DNA of 64,000 bases, taken from positions 293,515 to 357,514 of the forward strand of contig NZ_BAGL01000128.1 in the NCBI RefSeq assembly GCF_000308875.1, read 5' to 3'. Positions 40,902-49,180 of the stretch are shown in pieces; the first letter of the stretch is position 1; the number at the start of each line of letters is the position of its first letter. The notes beneath the pieces are model-generated. The model was given only the letters and a program-made list of their open reading frames with translations, did no database searches and was not told the origin of the DNA. Both the position numbers and the translations under genes were made by a program. Source of the DNA: Nocardia transvalensis NBRC 15921 (lineage in GTDB: Bacteria > Actinomycetota > Actinomycetes > Mycobacteriales > Mycobacteriaceae).

Positions 40902-42713
40902 TCAGGTGACGGGCACGGGTTCGGGCGGTTCGTGCACCGCGGTGCCCGGCTCCCGGGCGTAGAGCCGCTCGATCTCGCCGGCGTATTTCGCGGCGATCGG
41001 CCTGCGCCGCAACTTCATCGTGAGGGTCACCTCGTCGCCGCCGGGCTCCCAGAACACCGGCAGCACGGTGAATCGCCGGACCTGCTCCACCCGCGACAGG
41101 ACGGCGTTACCGGCAGCCACACCGGCCGCGATGGCCGCGATCACCTCCGGGTCGGCGGCCAGCGCCGCGGCGGAGGCGTCGGCGAGACCGCGCTGGGCGG
41201 CATACGGTTGCGCGGAATCGGCGTCGAGCACGATCAGCGCGGTGACGTAGGGGCGGTTGTCGCCGATGACGGCCAGCGTCCCGATCAACGGTGTGGCGGC
41301 CTTGACCGCGTTCTCGATGTTGGCGGGGGACATGTTCTTTCCCGCGCTGTTGATGATCAGTTCCTTCTTGCGGTCGACCACGCGCAGGTAGCCGTCGGCG
41401 TCGCGGGTGAGGACGTCGCCGGTGTGCAGCCACCCGTCGGCATCGATCGCCTCGGCGGTCTTGCCCGGCTCGCCCCGGTATCCGCGCATGACCAGCGTGC
41501 CGCGCACGAGATATTCGCCGTCCTCGGCGATGCGGCCCTCCAGTCCCGGCAGCAGCCGCCCCACGGTGCCCAGCCGCGCCTGCTCGGGCGGGCTGACGCT
41601 CGCGACGCAGGTCAGCTCCGACATCCCCCACACCTCCGAGATGGGGATGCCGAGGCCGAAGAAGAAGCCGAGCGTCGCCGGCGGGATCGGCGCCGCACCC
41701 GACAACGCCCACTTCAGCTGGTCCAGGCCGATTTTCGCGCGCAGCGCCGACAGCACCCGGGCGTCGGCGAGCGCCCACTCGGCCTCGAGGTCCGCGCCGA
41801 GCGGCCGCCCGGCCAGCCGCGCCTCGGCCTTGCGCCGCGCGACGCCCAGCGCCCATTCCAGCGCGCCGCGCCGGTCCGGATCGGGTTCGGCGGCGACGGA
41901 GAATTCGATGGCCGCCTGCAGTTTCTCCCACACCCGCGGCACCCCGCCCCAGATGGTCGGGTGCACGTCGGCCAGCGCCGCGGGCAGCTGCGCGCGGTCG
42001 GGCACGGCGGTGATCTGGCTGCCGAAGTACTCGTGCAGGTACAGCGCGGTCACCCGGTCGGCCATGTGCGCGCTGGGCAGATACGAGGTCTGGCGGTCGC
42101 CGAACGCCACCGGCATCACCGACGCGTACCCGTACACCTCGGCGGCGAGGTTGGCGTGGGTGAGTTCGACGCCCTTGGGGTCGCCGGTGGTGCCGGAGGT
42201 GTAGCAGAGGGTGACGATGTCGTCGGCGCGCACCGACCGCCAAGTCGCGTCGAAGTCGAAGTCGCCGCGCCCCAGCGCCGTCAGCTGCGCCACGCCGAGC
42301 GTGCCCGGCAGCGGCCGGTCCAGGCACACGATGGTCTCCATCGGCACCCCGGCCGCGCGCACGGTGTCCACGTACTGCGGTTCGCAGATCACCATCCGGT
42401 TCCCGGCATTGGTGAACACGTAGCGCAGCTGCGCGGGCGACAGCGTGTTGTACACCGAGAACGACGTCGCGCCCGAGTGCTGCACCCCGACCTCGAGGGG
42501 ATAGAACTCGACCCGGTTGGCCATCATCAGCGCGACGGTGTCGCCGCGCCCGATCCCCAGCGCCGCCAGCCCGGCCGCGACCGCGCGCACCTGCTCGGCG
42601 TACTCGCGCCAGGTCAGTTCCGGGGTCCCGCCGATCGCGCGGACCGCCACCGCGCCCGGATCGATCGCGGCCACGCGCTGGAACGCCGCACAGGATGTGA
42701 TCGGTTCGCTCAT
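40902..42713 (-). CDS. Long-chain fatty-acid--CoA/AMP ligase (FadD15-like paralogue)
   Basis: A 603-residue ANL-family ligase, colinear with the one at 12.0-13.9 kb. YTSGTTGDPKGVELTHANL is at about residue 175, SEVWGMSELTC at about 325, DGWLHTGDVLTRDADGYLR at about 420 and DRKKELIINSAGKNMSP near 440. A weak ribosome site precedes the ATG; an upstream in-frame Met gives an unconvincing leader. Two such enzymes in one window suit an organism with heavy mycolate and sterol metabolism. The next 427 bp upstream are a shared regulatory region with the divergent MHS permease. Confidence 0.92.
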   Translation of the reverse strand: MSEPITSCAAFQRVAAIDPGAVAVRAIGGTPELTWREYAEQVRAVAAGLAALGIGRGDTVALMMANRVEFYPLEVGVQHSGATSFSVYNTLSPAQLRYVFTNAGNRMVICEPQYVDTVRAAGVPMETIVCLDRPLPGTLGVAQLTALGRGDFDFDATWRSVRADDIVTLCYTSGTTGDPKGVELTHANLAAEVYGYASVMPVAFGDRQTSYLPSAHMADRVTALYLHEYFGSQITAVPDRAQLPAALADVHPTIWGGVPRVWEKLQAAIEFSVAAEPDPDRRGALEWALGVARRKAEARLAGRPLGADLEAEWALADARVLSALRAKIGLDQLKWALSGAAPIPPATLGFFFGLGIPISEVWGMSELTCVASVSPPEQARLGTVGRLLPGLEGRIAEDGEYLVRGTLVMRGYRGEPGKTAEAIDADGWLHTGDVLTRDADGYLRVVDRKKELIINSAGKNMSPANIENAVKAATPLIGTLAVIGDNRPYVTALIVLDADSAQPYAAQRGLADASAAALAADPEVIAAIAAGVAAGNAVLSRVEQVRRFTVLPVFWEPGGDEVTLTMKLRRRPIAAKYAGEIERLYAREPGTAVHEPPEPVPVT

Positions 42714-43140
42714 CGCGGGTCTCGCTTCACTGCCGTCGTACTTTCCCAGACGGTAGATCGCCGACGGTCGCGACGGGACGGATCGGCCGATTTCGTTGCG
42801 CCGCAGCGCCCGTCGCGCCGGTTCCGGCAACCTCCGCGGCCGTCGCGCCGGTGCGTGACACGCGTCACTACCTCCGGGGATTCGCGCTGGTCACACGGTC
42901 GACATGGGCGGGTAACCTACCCGCCGCATGTCACACAGGCAAACTTCCGTCACACCGGAAACAGTGTGACGCAGATCACGATTGACTATGTCGGCGCACG
43001 TCACGCCGCCGCCCACCGCAGATCAGCCGCCCCCGCCCGGTTTGCCGCAACCCTCGATCGGGTACCCACCGGCTTCGTGCCGGGTGTCACTTGTCGACCC
43101 TCGGCGCGGCAACAACCGTACATAGGGGAGAGGAGCGCGC
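42714..43140. promoter_or_regulatory. Regulatory region dense in GTCAC/GTGAC motifs, divergent fadD and MHS permease
   Basis: This 427-bp non-coding region carries GTGA-N6-TCAC at 42855-42868, GTCACA at 42890, 42930 and 42949 (same orientation), and TGTGA-N6-TCACG at 42965-42979. A 19-bp hairpin GGCGGGTA-3-TACCCGCC lies at 42907-42925, and TTCCG-N6-CGGAA at 42945-42960. TTGACT at 42982 may be a -35. Confidence 0.55.
42965..42980. promoter_or_regulatory. CRP/GlxR-type site
   Basis: TGTGACGCAGATCACG fits TGTGA-N6-TCACA with one end mismatch, the cAMP-receptor-protein consensus also used by GlxR/Crp in actinomycetes. It lies 160 bp before the MHS permease start. Confidence 0.6.
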
Positions 43141-44457
43141 GTGACCAGCGCCGACCCGATACCACAGCAACGACGATCCGTTGCCGCCGCCGCGATGGGA
43201 AATGCCACGGAGTGGTACGACTACGGAGCGTATGCCGCGACTGCCACCTACCTCACCGACGCGTTCTTCCCCGGCACACTAGGGACCTTGGGAACCCTTC
43301 TCGGCTTCGCCATCTCGTTCGTGCTGCGCCCGCTCGGCGGCATGGTGTGGGGCCCGCTCGGTGACAAGATCGGCCGCAAAGCCGTCCTGGCGACCACCAT
43401 CCTGCTGATGGCCGGCGCCACCGGCATCATCGGCCTGCTACCCAGCCACTCCAGCATCGGTGTCGCCGCCCCGATCCTGCTGATCACCCTGCGCGTCATC
43501 CAGGGCTTCTCCACCGGCGGCGAATACGGCGGCGCGGCAACCTACCTCGCCGAATGCGTCGACGACCGCCGCCGCGGCTTCTTCGGCAGCTTCCTCGAAT
43601 TCGGCACCCTGTGCGGATTCGCCGGCGGCTCCGCGGTCGTCCTGCTCATGCAGGTGCTGCTCAACGACGACCAGATGGCCAGCTTCGGCTGGCGCATCCC
43701 GTTCCTGCTCGCCGTCCCGCTCGGCCTCATCGGCTGGTACCTGCGCAACAGGCTCGACGAATCCCCGGTCTTCACCGAGGTCTCCGAGAAGCAACAACCC
43801 AAAACCGGCCTGCTGCAACTGATGAAGGGCTACAAGCGCGAACTGCTCACCATGGCGGGACTCGTCATCGCGCTCAACGTCGTCAACTACACGCTGCTGG
43901 CGTACATGCCCACCTACCTGGACAAGACCATCGGGCTGGAAGAATCCCAGACCACCGCGATGGTGCTGATCGGGCAGTTGGTGATGGCGCTGGTCCTGCC
44001 GATCTGCGGCGGCCTGTCCGACTACTTCGGACGAAGGCCCATGTGGCTGTTCTCGCTACTCGCGCTCATCGTCTTCTCCGTCCCGCTGTACTGGCTCATG
44101 GGGCAGGGATTGGGCTGGGCCATCCTCGGATTCGTGATCCTCGGCCTGCTCTACGTCCCGCAGCTGTCGACCATATCCGCCACGTTCCCGGCGATCTTCC
44201 CCACCCACGTCCGCTACGCCGGATTCGCCCTGGGCTACAACGTGTCCACCGCGGCCTTCGGCGGCACCGCGCCGCTGATCAACGAATGGGTCATCGACCG
44301 CACCGAATGGCATCTGTTCCCCGCCTTCTACATGGTCGGAGCCTGCCTCATCGGCCTCGTCGCCTGGTTCTTCCTGCGCGAGACCGTCGGCGCCTCCCTG
44401 CGCGGCACCGAAGTACCCACCACCGACGAGATCCCGAAGGTCGCACCAGCGTCCTAA
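43141..44457 (+). CDS. MHS-family (MFS) organic-acid or osmolyte permease
   Basis: A 438-residue, twelve-helix major-facilitator protein of the metabolite:H+ symporter subgroup. The MHS start ATEWYDYGAY, the loop motif GDKIGRKAVL between helices 2 and 3, and QGFSTGGEYGGAATYLAE are diagnostic. Members carry citrate, 2-oxoglutarate, dicarboxylates, proline/betaine or shikimate; this one resembles the proline/dicarboxylate type, but substrate is not certain. AGGGGAGAGG precedes the GTG. It is the first gene of the co-oriented C-rich-codon block and lies 98 bp before a second MHS permease. Confidence 0.92.
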   Translation: MTSADPIPQQRRSVAAAAMGNATEWYDYGAYAATATYLTDAFFPGTLGTLGTLLGFAISFVLRPLGGMVWGPLGDKIGRKAVLATTILLMAGATGIIGLLPSHSSIGVAAPILLITLRVIQGFSTGGEYGGAATYLAECVDDRRRGFFGSFLEFGTLCGFAGGSAVVLLMQVLLNDDQMASFGWRIPFLLAVPLGLIGWYLRNRLDESPVFTEVSEKQQPKTGLLQLMKGYKRELLTMAGLVIALNVVNYTLLAYMPTYLDKTIGLEESQTTAMVLIGQLVMALVLPICGGLSDYFGRRPMWLFSLLALIVFSVPLYWLMGQGLGWAILGFVILGLLYVPQLSTISATFPAIFPTHVRYAGFALGYNVSTAAFGGTAPLINEWVIDRTEWHLFPAFYMVGACLIGLVAWFFLRETVGASLRGTEVPTTDEIPKVAPAS

Positions 44458-44555
44458 GCGACTGTTAGAAAACGGCCCGGACACTGTCGCACGGCATGTG
44501 ACTACCGACACAGTGATCTTCGAACGATGCGACGAAGCGTCGAAAAGGAGATCTT

Positions 44556-45929
44556 GTGACAACGACACAGCCGACCGCCGACGGCAGTGTGCCGGGCCGT
44601 TTCGGTGAACGCCGAGTCGTCGCCAACGTACTGCGCGGCTCCATCGGCAACCTGGTCGAATGGTACGACTGGTACGTCTACGCCGCGTTCAGCGTCTACT
44701 TCGCCAAAACCTTCTTCCCCAAAGGCGACTCCACCGCGCAGCTGCTGTCCACCGCCGCCGTCTTCGCCGTCGGATTCCTGATGCGCCCCATCGGCGGCTG
44801 GGCACTGGGCCGCTACGCCGACCGCTTCGGCCGCCGCTCCGCACTCACCCTCTCGGTCACCGTGATGGCCGCCGGATCACTGCTCATCGCAGTCACCCCC
44901 GGCCACCAGACCATCGGCCTGGCCGCACCCGCCATCCTGCTCCTCGCCCGGCTCCTGCAAGGACTCTCGGTCGGCGGCGAATACGCCACCAGCGCGACCT
45001 ACCTGTCCGAAGTCGCCACCCAGGGCAAACGCGGCTTCTACTCCAGCTTCCAGTACGTCACCCTCGTCGGCGGGCAACTCGTCGCCCTCGCCGTCCAGAT
45101 CGTGCTCCAGCAATTCCTCACCACCGCACAACTCGACAACTGGGGCTGGCGCATCCCGTTCGCCATCGGCGCCGCCGGCGCCATCATCGTCATGCTGCTG
45201 CGCCGCGGCATGGACGAATCCGCCGCCTTCCGCGCCGAAGCCGAACAGACCCCGCACACCGGCGGCGGCGAATCCACCTCCCGCGGCTCCCTGCGCGTCC
45301 TGCTGCAGTACCCCCGCGAGTGCCTGCTCGTGGTCGGCCTCACCCTCGGCGGCACCATCGCGTTCTACACCTACACCACCTACATGCAGAAATACATGAT
45401 CAACACCTCGGGCATCTCCAAATCCACCGTCGCCTGGATCAACTTCCTCGCCCTGCTGGTGTTCGTCGTCCTGCAACCCCTCGCCGGCGCCCTGTCCGAC
45501 CGCATCGGCCGCCGCAAACTCCTCGTCTTCTTCGGCGTCGCCGGCACCCTCGGCACCGTCCCCCTCATGACCGTCCTCGGCCACACCACCAACCCCGTCG
45601 CCGCCTGGGCACTCATGATGACCGCCCTGCTCGTCATCACCGGCTACACCTCCATCAACGCCATCGTCAAAGCCGAACTCTTCCCCACCAAGGTCCGCGC
45701 CCTCGGCGTCGGCCTGCCCTACGCGCTGACCGCCGCCCTCTTCGGCGGCACCGCCGAATCACTCGCCTTGTGGCTCAAGAAGATCGGCCACGAATCGATC
45801 TTCTTCTGGTACGTCTCCGCCACCATCCTCATCTCCCTGCTCACCTACTGGTTCATGCGCGAAACCTCCGCCGACTCACCCCTCGACGCCGACGACCACG
45901 CCGCCTCCGAACAACCTGTCCACCCCTGA
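44556..45929 (+). CDS. MHS-family (MFS) permease, KgtP-like
   Basis: A 457-residue permease of the same family as its upstream neighbour, but not a close duplicate: LVEWYDWYVYAAFSVYFAK opens it, GRYADRFGRRSAL is the 2-3 loop and QGLSVGGEYATSATYLSE the helix-5 motif. The WYDWYVY form is typical of 2-oxoglutarate permeases (KgtP), so a dicarboxylate is the likely substrate (inference). AAGGAG lies 8 nt before the GTG. It precedes a two-component system by 36 bp, which suggests that the system regulates or senses its substrate. Confidence 0.92.
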   Translation: MTTTQPTADGSVPGRFGERRVVANVLRGSIGNLVEWYDWYVYAAFSVYFAKTFFPKGDSTAQLLSTAAVFAVGFLMRPIGGWALGRYADRFGRRSALTLSVTVMAAGSLLIAVTPGHQTIGLAAPAILLLARLLQGLSVGGEYATSATYLSEVATQGKRGFYSSFQYVTLVGGQLVALAVQIVLQQFLTTAQLDNWGWRIPFAIGAAGAIIVMLLRRGMDESAAFRAEAEQTPHTGGGESTSRGSLRVLLQYPRECLLVVGLTLGGTIAFYTYTTYMQKYMINTSGISKSTVAWINFLALLVFVVLQPLAGALSDRIGRRKLLVFFGVAGTLGTVPLMTVLGHTTNPVAAWALMMTALLVITGYTSINAIVKAELFPTKVRALGVGLPYALTAALFGGTAESLALWLKKIGHESIFFWYVSATILISLLTYWFMRETSADSPLDADDHAASEQPVHP

Positions 45930-45965
45930 ACAGCGGAAGCTCCCGGAGTACTGGAGAATCACAGG

Positions 45966-46625
45966 GTGCGGTTGGCAGTAGTCGAGGACGACGACGGCGT
46001 CGGTGACGCCCTGGTGGAAGCGCTGTCCGCGCGCGGGCACACCGCCCGCCGCATGCGCCGCGGCGCCGACCTGCTCACCTCCCACCGCGGCTACGACGCC
46101 GTCATCCTCGACCTCGGCCTGCCCGACGCCGACGGACTCCACGTCCTGCGCCGCCTCCGCGAAGTCAGCACCGTCCCGGTCGTCATCCTCACCGCCCGCA
46201 GCGACGAACGCTCCATCGTCCGCGGTCTACGCGGCGGCGCCGACGATTACGTCGTCAAACCACCCCGCATCGCCGAACTCCTCGCCCGCATCGACAACGT
46301 CTCCCGCCGCGCCGCCGCGGCCACCGAACCACCCGCACAGATCGTCACCACCGGCGACGTCCGCGTCGACCTCGCCGCCCGCCGCATCGAAGTCGGCGGC
46401 ACACCGATCGCCCTGACCGCCAAGGAATTCGAACTCGTCGAAGCCCTCGTCGAACGCCCCGGCGCCGCCGTCAGCCGCCAGCAACTCATGGACCGCATCT
46501 GGGGCGACGCCTTCGTCGCCGTCTCCCGCAGCCTCGACGTCCACATGACCGGACTCCGCCAGAAACTCGACCGCCCCGGACTGATCACCACCATCCGCGG
46601 CTACGGCTACCGCTGGGGCGAGTGA
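45966..46625 (+). CDS. OmpR/TctD-type response regulator
   Basis: A 219-residue regulator. Receiver domain at 1-118 with acidic pair EDDD, phosphorylation Asp in VILDLGLPDADG (about residue 51) and Lys in VVKPP (about 101). The winged-helix effector at about 125-219 ends in IRGYGYRWGE, the OmpR-family hallmark. The GTG has only a weak AGGG. Its stop is 4 bp before the sensor kinase start, so kinase and regulator are co-translated. The likely targets are the two permeases and the TAXI gene around it. Confidence 0.93.
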   Translation: MRLAVVEDDDGVGDALVEALSARGHTARRMRRGADLLTSHRGYDAVILDLGLPDADGLHVLRRLREVSTVPVVILTARSDERSIVRGLRGGADDYVVKPPRIAELLARIDNVSRRAAAATEPPAQIVTTGDVRVDLAARRIEVGGTPIALTAKEFELVEALVERPGAAVSRQQLMDRIWGDAFVAVSRSLDVHMTGLRQKLDRPGLITTIRGYGYRWGE

Positions 46626-46629
46626 CACC

Positions 46630-48048
46630 GTGCGGCGACGCCTGCTCGCGGTCCTCACCGCGTTCGCCACCCTCGCGGTCCTGGCGTTCGCCGTCCCGCT
46701 CTGCCTCACCGCCGCCACCAGCCGCACCCAGCAACTCGTCCTCGGCCGCACCGGCGACGCCGACTGGTTCGCCACCCTCGCCGGCGCCGCCACCGGCACC
46801 GGCGACAACCGCGTCCTCGCCCTCGAAGTCGGCCGCTACCACCAGGTCTACGCAGAAAACGTCCTCGTCGTCGACGCCCGCGGCAGCACCCTCGCCAACG
46901 CCGGCGTCGACGCCACCAGCCCCGCCGTCGTCGCCGCCCTCTCCGCCGCCCGCCGCAACCAGCGCCCCGCCCCCGTCGCCCAACTCATGCCCTGGAGCCC
47001 CGCCACCGTCCTCATCGCCCGCCCCATCGGCACCGGCGTCCAAGTCAACGGCGCCGTCCTCATCCAAGCCTCCACCACCCGCGCCCGCGCCGACATCACC
47101 CGCACCTGGGCCCTCGCCGCCGGCGGCGCCCTCGCCGCCCTCGCCGTCTTCATGACCCTCGCCGTCGGCCTGTCCCGCTGGGTCCTGCGCCCCCTCGCCG
47201 AACTGTCCACCGCCGTCGCCACCCTCACCGCCAGCCTCCCCAAACCCCGCCCCGAAACCGCCGAACACGCCACCATCACCCACCGCCACGGCGGACCACC
47301 CGAAATCCGCGCCGTCGCCGAATCCTTCGACGCCATGGCCCACGCCGTCGCCGACGCCACCGAAGCACAACGCATGCTCATCGCCGACACCGCCCACGCC
47401 ATGCGAAACCCCCTCGCCGCCTTGACCATCCGCCTCGATTCCCTCGAACCCGCCATCCCCGAACACGCCGCCGCCACCTTCCACGGCGCCACCGCCGAAC
47501 TCGAACGCCTCACCGGACTCCTCGACAGCCTGCTCACCCTCGCCGTCGCCGAAGGCAGCACCGACTTCGACCCCACCCGCGCCGACACCGAATCCTCCTG
47601 CGACGCCGTCCAAGTCGCCCAGGACCGCGTCGACGCCTGGCGCAGCGCCTTCGAACACGCCGGCATCACCCTCACCACCGACACCACCCACCCCCACCTC
47701 GACACCGCCGCCGACCCCGACACCCTCGCCCAGATCCTCGACGTCGCCCTCAGCAATTCGAGCCGCTACGCCGGCCCCGGCGCCCACACCCGGCTCCTCG
47801 CCACCACCGACGGCGACACCGTCACCCTCACCGTCACCGACAACGGCACCGGCGTCCCCGACACCGAACTCGACCGCCTCACCACCCGCTTCTACCGCGG
47901 CTCCACCGCCTCGGCCACCGGCTCCGGACTCGGCCTCCCCATCGCCGCCGCCCTCGTCAAAGCCCGCCACGGCACCCTCACCATCCACCCCGTCCACCCG
48001 CACGGCCTATCGGTCGTCATCCGCCTCCCCGCCGCGACACCACGATGA
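46630..48048 (+). CDS. Sensor histidine kinase (TctE-like)
   Basis: A 472-residue membrane kinase. One helix near residues 5-28, a 130-residue extracytoplasmic sensor domain, a second helix at about 157-180, HAMP (about 180-240), then the DHp with His in ADTAHAMRNPLAAL (about 257). The ATPase has N-box SNSSRYAG, G1 DNGTGVPD and G2 GSGLGLPIAAALV. It overlaps the TAXI gene by 4 nt (ATGA), so kinase, regulator and binding protein are one translational unit. The sensor domain could dock with the TAXI protein. Confidence 0.93.
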   Translation: MRRRLLAVLTAFATLAVLAFAVPLCLTAATSRTQQLVLGRTGDADWFATLAGAATGTGDNRVLALEVGRYHQVYAENVLVVDARGSTLANAGVDATSPAVVAALSAARRNQRPAPVAQLMPWSPATVLIARPIGTGVQVNGAVLIQASTTRARADITRTWALAAGGALAALAVFMTLAVGLSRWVLRPLAELSTAVATLTASLPKPRPETAEHATITHRHGGPPEIRAVAESFDAMAHAVADATEAQRMLIADTAHAMRNPLAALTIRLDSLEPAIPEHAAATFHGATAELERLTGLLDSLLTLAVAEGSTDFDPTRADTESSCDAVQVAQDRVDAWRSAFEHAGITLTTDTTHPHLDTAADPDTLAQILDVALSNSSRYAGPGAHTRLLATTDGDTVTLTVTDNGTGVPDTELDRLTTRFYRGSTASATGSGLGLPIAAALVKARHGTLTIHPVHPHGLSVVIRLPAATPR

Positions 48049-48947
48049 ACCGCCGCCGATTCCTCTGCGCCACAAGCGCACTCGCCGCCGCCACCCTCAC
48101 CGGCTGCGGCGGCGACGGCCCGCCCACCGTCCGCGTCGCCGCCGGCGAGATCGGCGGCTTCTACCACGCCTTCACCACACTCCTCGCCGCCGCCGACCCC
48201 GGCACCGTCCACATCCAGCCCGTCACCACCACCGGCTCGCTGGCCAACCTCGAACTACTCGGCCGCGGCGACGCCGACGCCGCCCTCGCCCTCGCCGACT
48301 CCGTCGACGTCAACCCCGGCCACCTCGTCGCCCTCGGCCGCGTCTACGAGAACTACCTGCAATTCGTCGTCGCCGCACACAGCCCCCTGCGCACCCTCGC
48401 CGACCTGCGCGGCGCCCGCATCAGCCTCGGCGCACCCGGCTCCGGCGCCACCCTCACCGGCGAACGACTGCTGCGCGCCGCCGGACTCGACCCCGCCACC
48501 GACGTCACCGTCACCCACCTCGGCCTGCGGGACGCGGTCACCACCCTGCACGACGGCGGCATCGACGCCCTGCTCTGGGCGGGCGGCGTCCCCACCGGCG
48601 TCCTCGACATACCCCGCGCCCTGCGCCTGCTCGACCTCGGCGACCTCGCCCAGCCGATGCGCGACCGCTTCGGCTACCTCTACGACCGCGTCGTCATCCC
48701 CGCCGACGCCTACCCGGGCTCACCCGCCGTCCGCACCATCGGCGTCGCCAACCTCCTCGTCACCACCCCGGAACTGCCCGACGAAGCCGCCGCCGCCGTC
48801 ACCGAACTCCTCATCACCCGCGCCGAACGACTCGTCCCCACCGAAGCCGCCGGCACCCAGTTCCTCGACGCGCGCTCACTGATCGGCACCAACGGCGTGG
48901 CGCTGCACCCGGGCGCGGTGCCGGTCTACCGCCGCTATCACGGCTGA
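48045..48947 (+). CDS. TAXI-type TRAP solute-binding lipoprotein, Tat signal, no TRAP permease
   Basis: A 300-residue exported protein. The N-terminus RRRFLCATSA fits a twin-arginine signal and ends in lipobox LTGC (about residue 20). The TAXI fold follows: VRVAAGEIGGFYHAFTTLL, TTGSLANLELLGRGDADAALA, LGAPGSGATLTGERLL, and DALLWAGGVPTG. TAXI proteins normally deliver carboxylates to DctQM membrane subunits, but none is present here. Overlap with the kinase gene suggests that it presents a ligand to the sensor, making a three-component system, as reported for some TctC-type proteins (inference). Confidence 0.9.
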   Translation: MNRRRFLCATSALAAATLTGCGGDGPPTVRVAAGEIGGFYHAFTTLLAAADPGTVHIQPVTTTGSLANLELLGRGDADAALALADSVDVNPGHLVALGRVYENYLQFVVAAHSPLRTLADLRGARISLGAPGSGATLTGERLLRAAGLDPATDVTVTHLGLRDAVTTLHDGGIDALLWAGGVPTGVLDIPRALRLLDLGDLAQPMRDRFGYLYDRVVIPADAYPGSPAVRTIGVANLLVTTPELPDEAAAAVTELLITRAERLVPTEAAGTQFLDARSLIGTNGVALHPGAVPVYRRYHG

Positions 48948-49029
48948 CCGCGCACCCGGGGGAGCGGTACACCGTTCGGAGTCACCATGATTCGCGCAGT
49001 TGGCGCGATACAGCCCCCGCCCAAGAAAT

Positions 49030-49040
49030 GTCACTGTGAC
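49030..49040. promoter_or_regulatory. GTCAC-T-GTGAC palindrome upstream of the Ser/Thr kinase gene
   Basis: A perfect 11-bp palindrome followed by GAATT, about 140 bp before the start codon. The same core with GAATT recurs at 51.5 kb and a variant at 52.2 kb. Confidence 0.5.
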
Positions 49041-49180
49041 GAATTGTGGGTGCGGGTCAGGGGGAGGAGGGGGAGCGGACCCGACCCGAATCCGGAGTTG
49101 CGCAAGCACACCGCCCTCGTGTGGGATCAGGAGCACGCCGCGCACCGCGCCGACGGACCCGGGGAAGGACCGAACCACAC

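Noticed and set aside
43554..44468. 304-codon Arg/His-rich open frame overlapping the first MHS permease
   Set aside because: Shadow created by the C-ending codon bias of the real frame; the same happens in the second MHS permease.
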